Of a stretch of DNA of 51,635 bases, positions 50,461 through 51,635 are shown one piece after another (position 1 is the stretch's first letter; the number at the start of each line of letters is the position of its first letter). The notes below the pieces were generated by a model, which saw only the letters and a list, made by a program, of their open reading frames with translations, searched no databases and was not told the DNA's origin. A program made the translations under genes and the position numbers. The stretch is taken from positions 1-51,635 of the forward strand of contig NZ_QUIN01000017.1 in assembly GCF_003480255.1 (NCBI RefSeq). The letters are read 5' to 3'. This DNA is from Erysipelatoclostridium sp. AM42-17 (GTDB lineage: Bacteria > Bacillota_I > Bacilli_A > Erysipelotrichales > Coprobacillaceae).

Positions 50461-50769
50461 TTATAATTTAATTTCGATGTCTACACCACTTGGTAATTCT
50501 AATCTTGTTAAAACATCAACTGTTTCTGGTGTAGGATTCACAATGTCGATTAAACGTTTGTGAGTTCTAATTTCAAATTGTTCACGTGAATCTTTATATT
50601 TGTGAACTGCTCTTAGTACTGTATATACTTCCTTTTCAGTAGGTAATGGTACAGGACCAACTACTTGAGCACCTGATTTTTTGGCAGCACCAATAATTTT
50701 TTCTGCCGAATTGTCTAGAATTTTGTGATCAAATGATTTTAATCTAATTCTAATTTTGTTATTTGCCAT
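50461..50769 (-). CDS. rpsJ: 30S ribosomal protein S10 (uS10)
   Basis: 102 residues from the ATG at 50769 ([16 protein letters not shown]), the canonical S10 start with AAAGGAG upstream; the open frame to 50808 lies in the leader. Contains [21 protein letters not shown] and RTHKRLIDI. First gene of the operon; also takes part in antitermination in other bacteria. Confidence 0.98.
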   Translation of the reverse strand: MANNKIRIRLKSFDHKILDNSAEKIIGAAKKSGAQVVGPVPLPTEKEVYTVLRAVHKYKDSREQFEIRTHKRLIDIVNPTPETVDVLTRLELPSGVDIEIKL

Positions 50770-50811
50770 GATTTTTTCTCCTTTCAAATTTCTTAGGATG
50801 TGATTCACTCA

Positions 50812-50875
50812 GTGCAAATTACCTGAAACATGCCGTTTCATGACAACGCCTTTCGGTGTTTCAGCAACCTCGCAC
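50812..50875 (-). promoter_or_regulatory. Structured 5' leader of the S10 operon
   Basis: Minus-strand leader of about 120 bases between promoter and rpsJ. Segment 50875-50858 can pair with 50829-50812: GTGC with GCAC plus adjacent wobble pairs, and CTGAAAC with GTTTCAG, separated by an internal loop. A smaller inner hairpin (CGTT/AACG) sits within. The arrangement suggests feedback control by a ribosomal protein (L4 in some bacteria), which is inference. Confidence 0.5.
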
Positions 50876-50898
50876 ATCAACATGAAGTCAACATCGAC

Positions 50899-50927
50899 AT
50901 TATATAGAAAAAAAGCCCATTATGCAA
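50899..50927 (-). promoter_or_regulatory. Promoter of the S10-spc-alpha operon
   Basis: Minus-strand TTGCAT (50927-50922), 17-base spacer, perfect TATAAT (50904-50899), about 130 bases before rpsJ. Confidence 0.85.
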
Positions 50928-50935
50928 GGGTTTTT

Positions 50936-51581
50936 TAATTATTTTTTTAAATTTTTTTTATTTATTTTATGATCATTTATTATGAAAATCTTTATGTCTT
51001 TAACACTAATAAACTTGTCAATGTAATAAGTCTTATATCTATTGAAGCGACGTATTTAGTTCTCATGTAAATGGGTTGTATTACCCCTAGAACTGGTTTG
51101 TTTAAAAAAAGATATCTTTATAAATCATTACATTTATAAGCAAGTATATTATTCACGTTTGAGGATAAAATAGTTTTATATTAGTCATTTAAGATATATT
51201 ACCCGTTATTTATTATTTTGATCCATACCACTCATTTCTAACAAAGATATTAAGTTTATGATTTTAGTTTAATTATTAAATCAATTGACTCATACTGTTT
51301 TATACTATTACTTTATGTTTTATAATTGATCATTATATGATGAGATCAATAAGACACAATTATGAACTTTGTCAAAATGAAACAAGCAACATTGGCTTGA
51401 ATATCAATAGTTCTTTTCTATATATTAGACATCACCATTCAAATAATTTTATTGAAACATTGTACATATTCTTATTACAATTTATTTAATTAAGTATTAG
51501 TGAAAACTCATTATTTATAAATCATATTTTTACATGTGTTCTTCCTCTATTAAAACAAGCCACGATTTTTTCTGTAAATAT
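50936..51581. other. AT-rich intergenic gap without recognisable genes
   Basis: About 650 bases with no ORF longer than 60 codons on either strand and no tRNA-like or rRNA-like sequence. The only structure seen is an inverted repeat at 51058-51094 (AGTTCT / AGAACT with an inner GGGT / ACCC). Could be a decayed gene, an upstream control region of the ribosomal operon, or an unrecognised RNA. Confidence 0.5.
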
Positions 51582-51611
51582 AAAAAAAGATACTAGAACG
51601 TATCAAGTATC
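51582..51611 (-). terminator. Weak terminator of an operon beyond the right edge
   Basis: Minus-strand GATACT (51611-51606) and AGTATC (51594-51589) form a 6-bp stem followed by seven T. It probably ends a gene lying outside the window. Confidence 0.5.
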
Positions 51612-51635
51612 AACTATATATAAATAAAAAAAGAA

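Noticed and set aside
50936..51581. tRNA or rRNA gene in the gap
   Set aside because: No cloverleaf signature (GGTTCGA-type arm or CCA-adjacent acceptor stem) and no rRNA-like segment found on either strand.

Overview
The window comes from a low-GC Firmicute, most likely a gut member of the Erysipelotrichia (Coprobacillus/Catenibacterium-like relatives). This placement is inferred from base composition, Firmicutes-type operon orders (cdaA-cdaR-glmM; S10-spc-alpha followed by ecfA1-ecfA2-ecfT-truA) and PTS-centred sugar metabolism; no 16S gene is present. Nearly everything is on the minus strand, so operons read from right to left. No rRNA, tRNA, IS element, prophage or CRISPR array was seen.

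Layout from left to right. 44-2007: a CssR/CssS-like two-component system. 2082-5661: the cdaA-cdaR-glmM operon (c-di-AMP synthesis and phosphoglucosamine mutase). 5758-7517: an NhaC-superfamily transporter under a lysine riboswitch with its own promoter and terminator, hence a probable lysine transporter (LysW). 7533-12511: five tightly packed secreted or membrane proteins, three of which share a C-terminal beta-type domain; this is the least explained part of the window. 12568-14001: a GH1 6-phospho-beta-glucosidase just upstream of the surface genes. Divergent from it (14263-14937) is a LytTR regulator whose receiver domain lacks the phospho-acceptor Asp. 15012-21003: gltBD. 21296-22584 (+): a PduL-type phosphotransacylase and a DUF4230-like membrane protein. 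22605-27617: HU, a threonine-aldolase-like enzyme, a second GH1 enzyme, a hydrolase-fold protein that has lost its catalytic Ser, and an unknown 399-residue protein. 27699-32061: a sucrose module (scrB, PTS EIIBCA, scrR) with a clear promoter and cre/operator-like sites. 32123-36181: a PHP phosphoesterase, truA and the ECF transporter energising module, with their own promoter. 36287-50769: the long S10-spc-alpha ribosomal protein operon including secY, adk, map, infA, rpmJ and rpoA, driven from a promoter at 50899-50927 with a structured leader. 50936-51581 is an AT-rich gap with no gene seen.

How it fits together: the right half is core translation and secretion machinery; the left half is envelope and stress control plus lysine uptake; the middle holds sugar uptake and hydrolysis and nitrogen assimilation. 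Several annotated starts are moved inward from the longest open frame because a good ribosome binding site or a promoter requires it (for example 7257, 12511, 21952, 33004, 36181, 50769).
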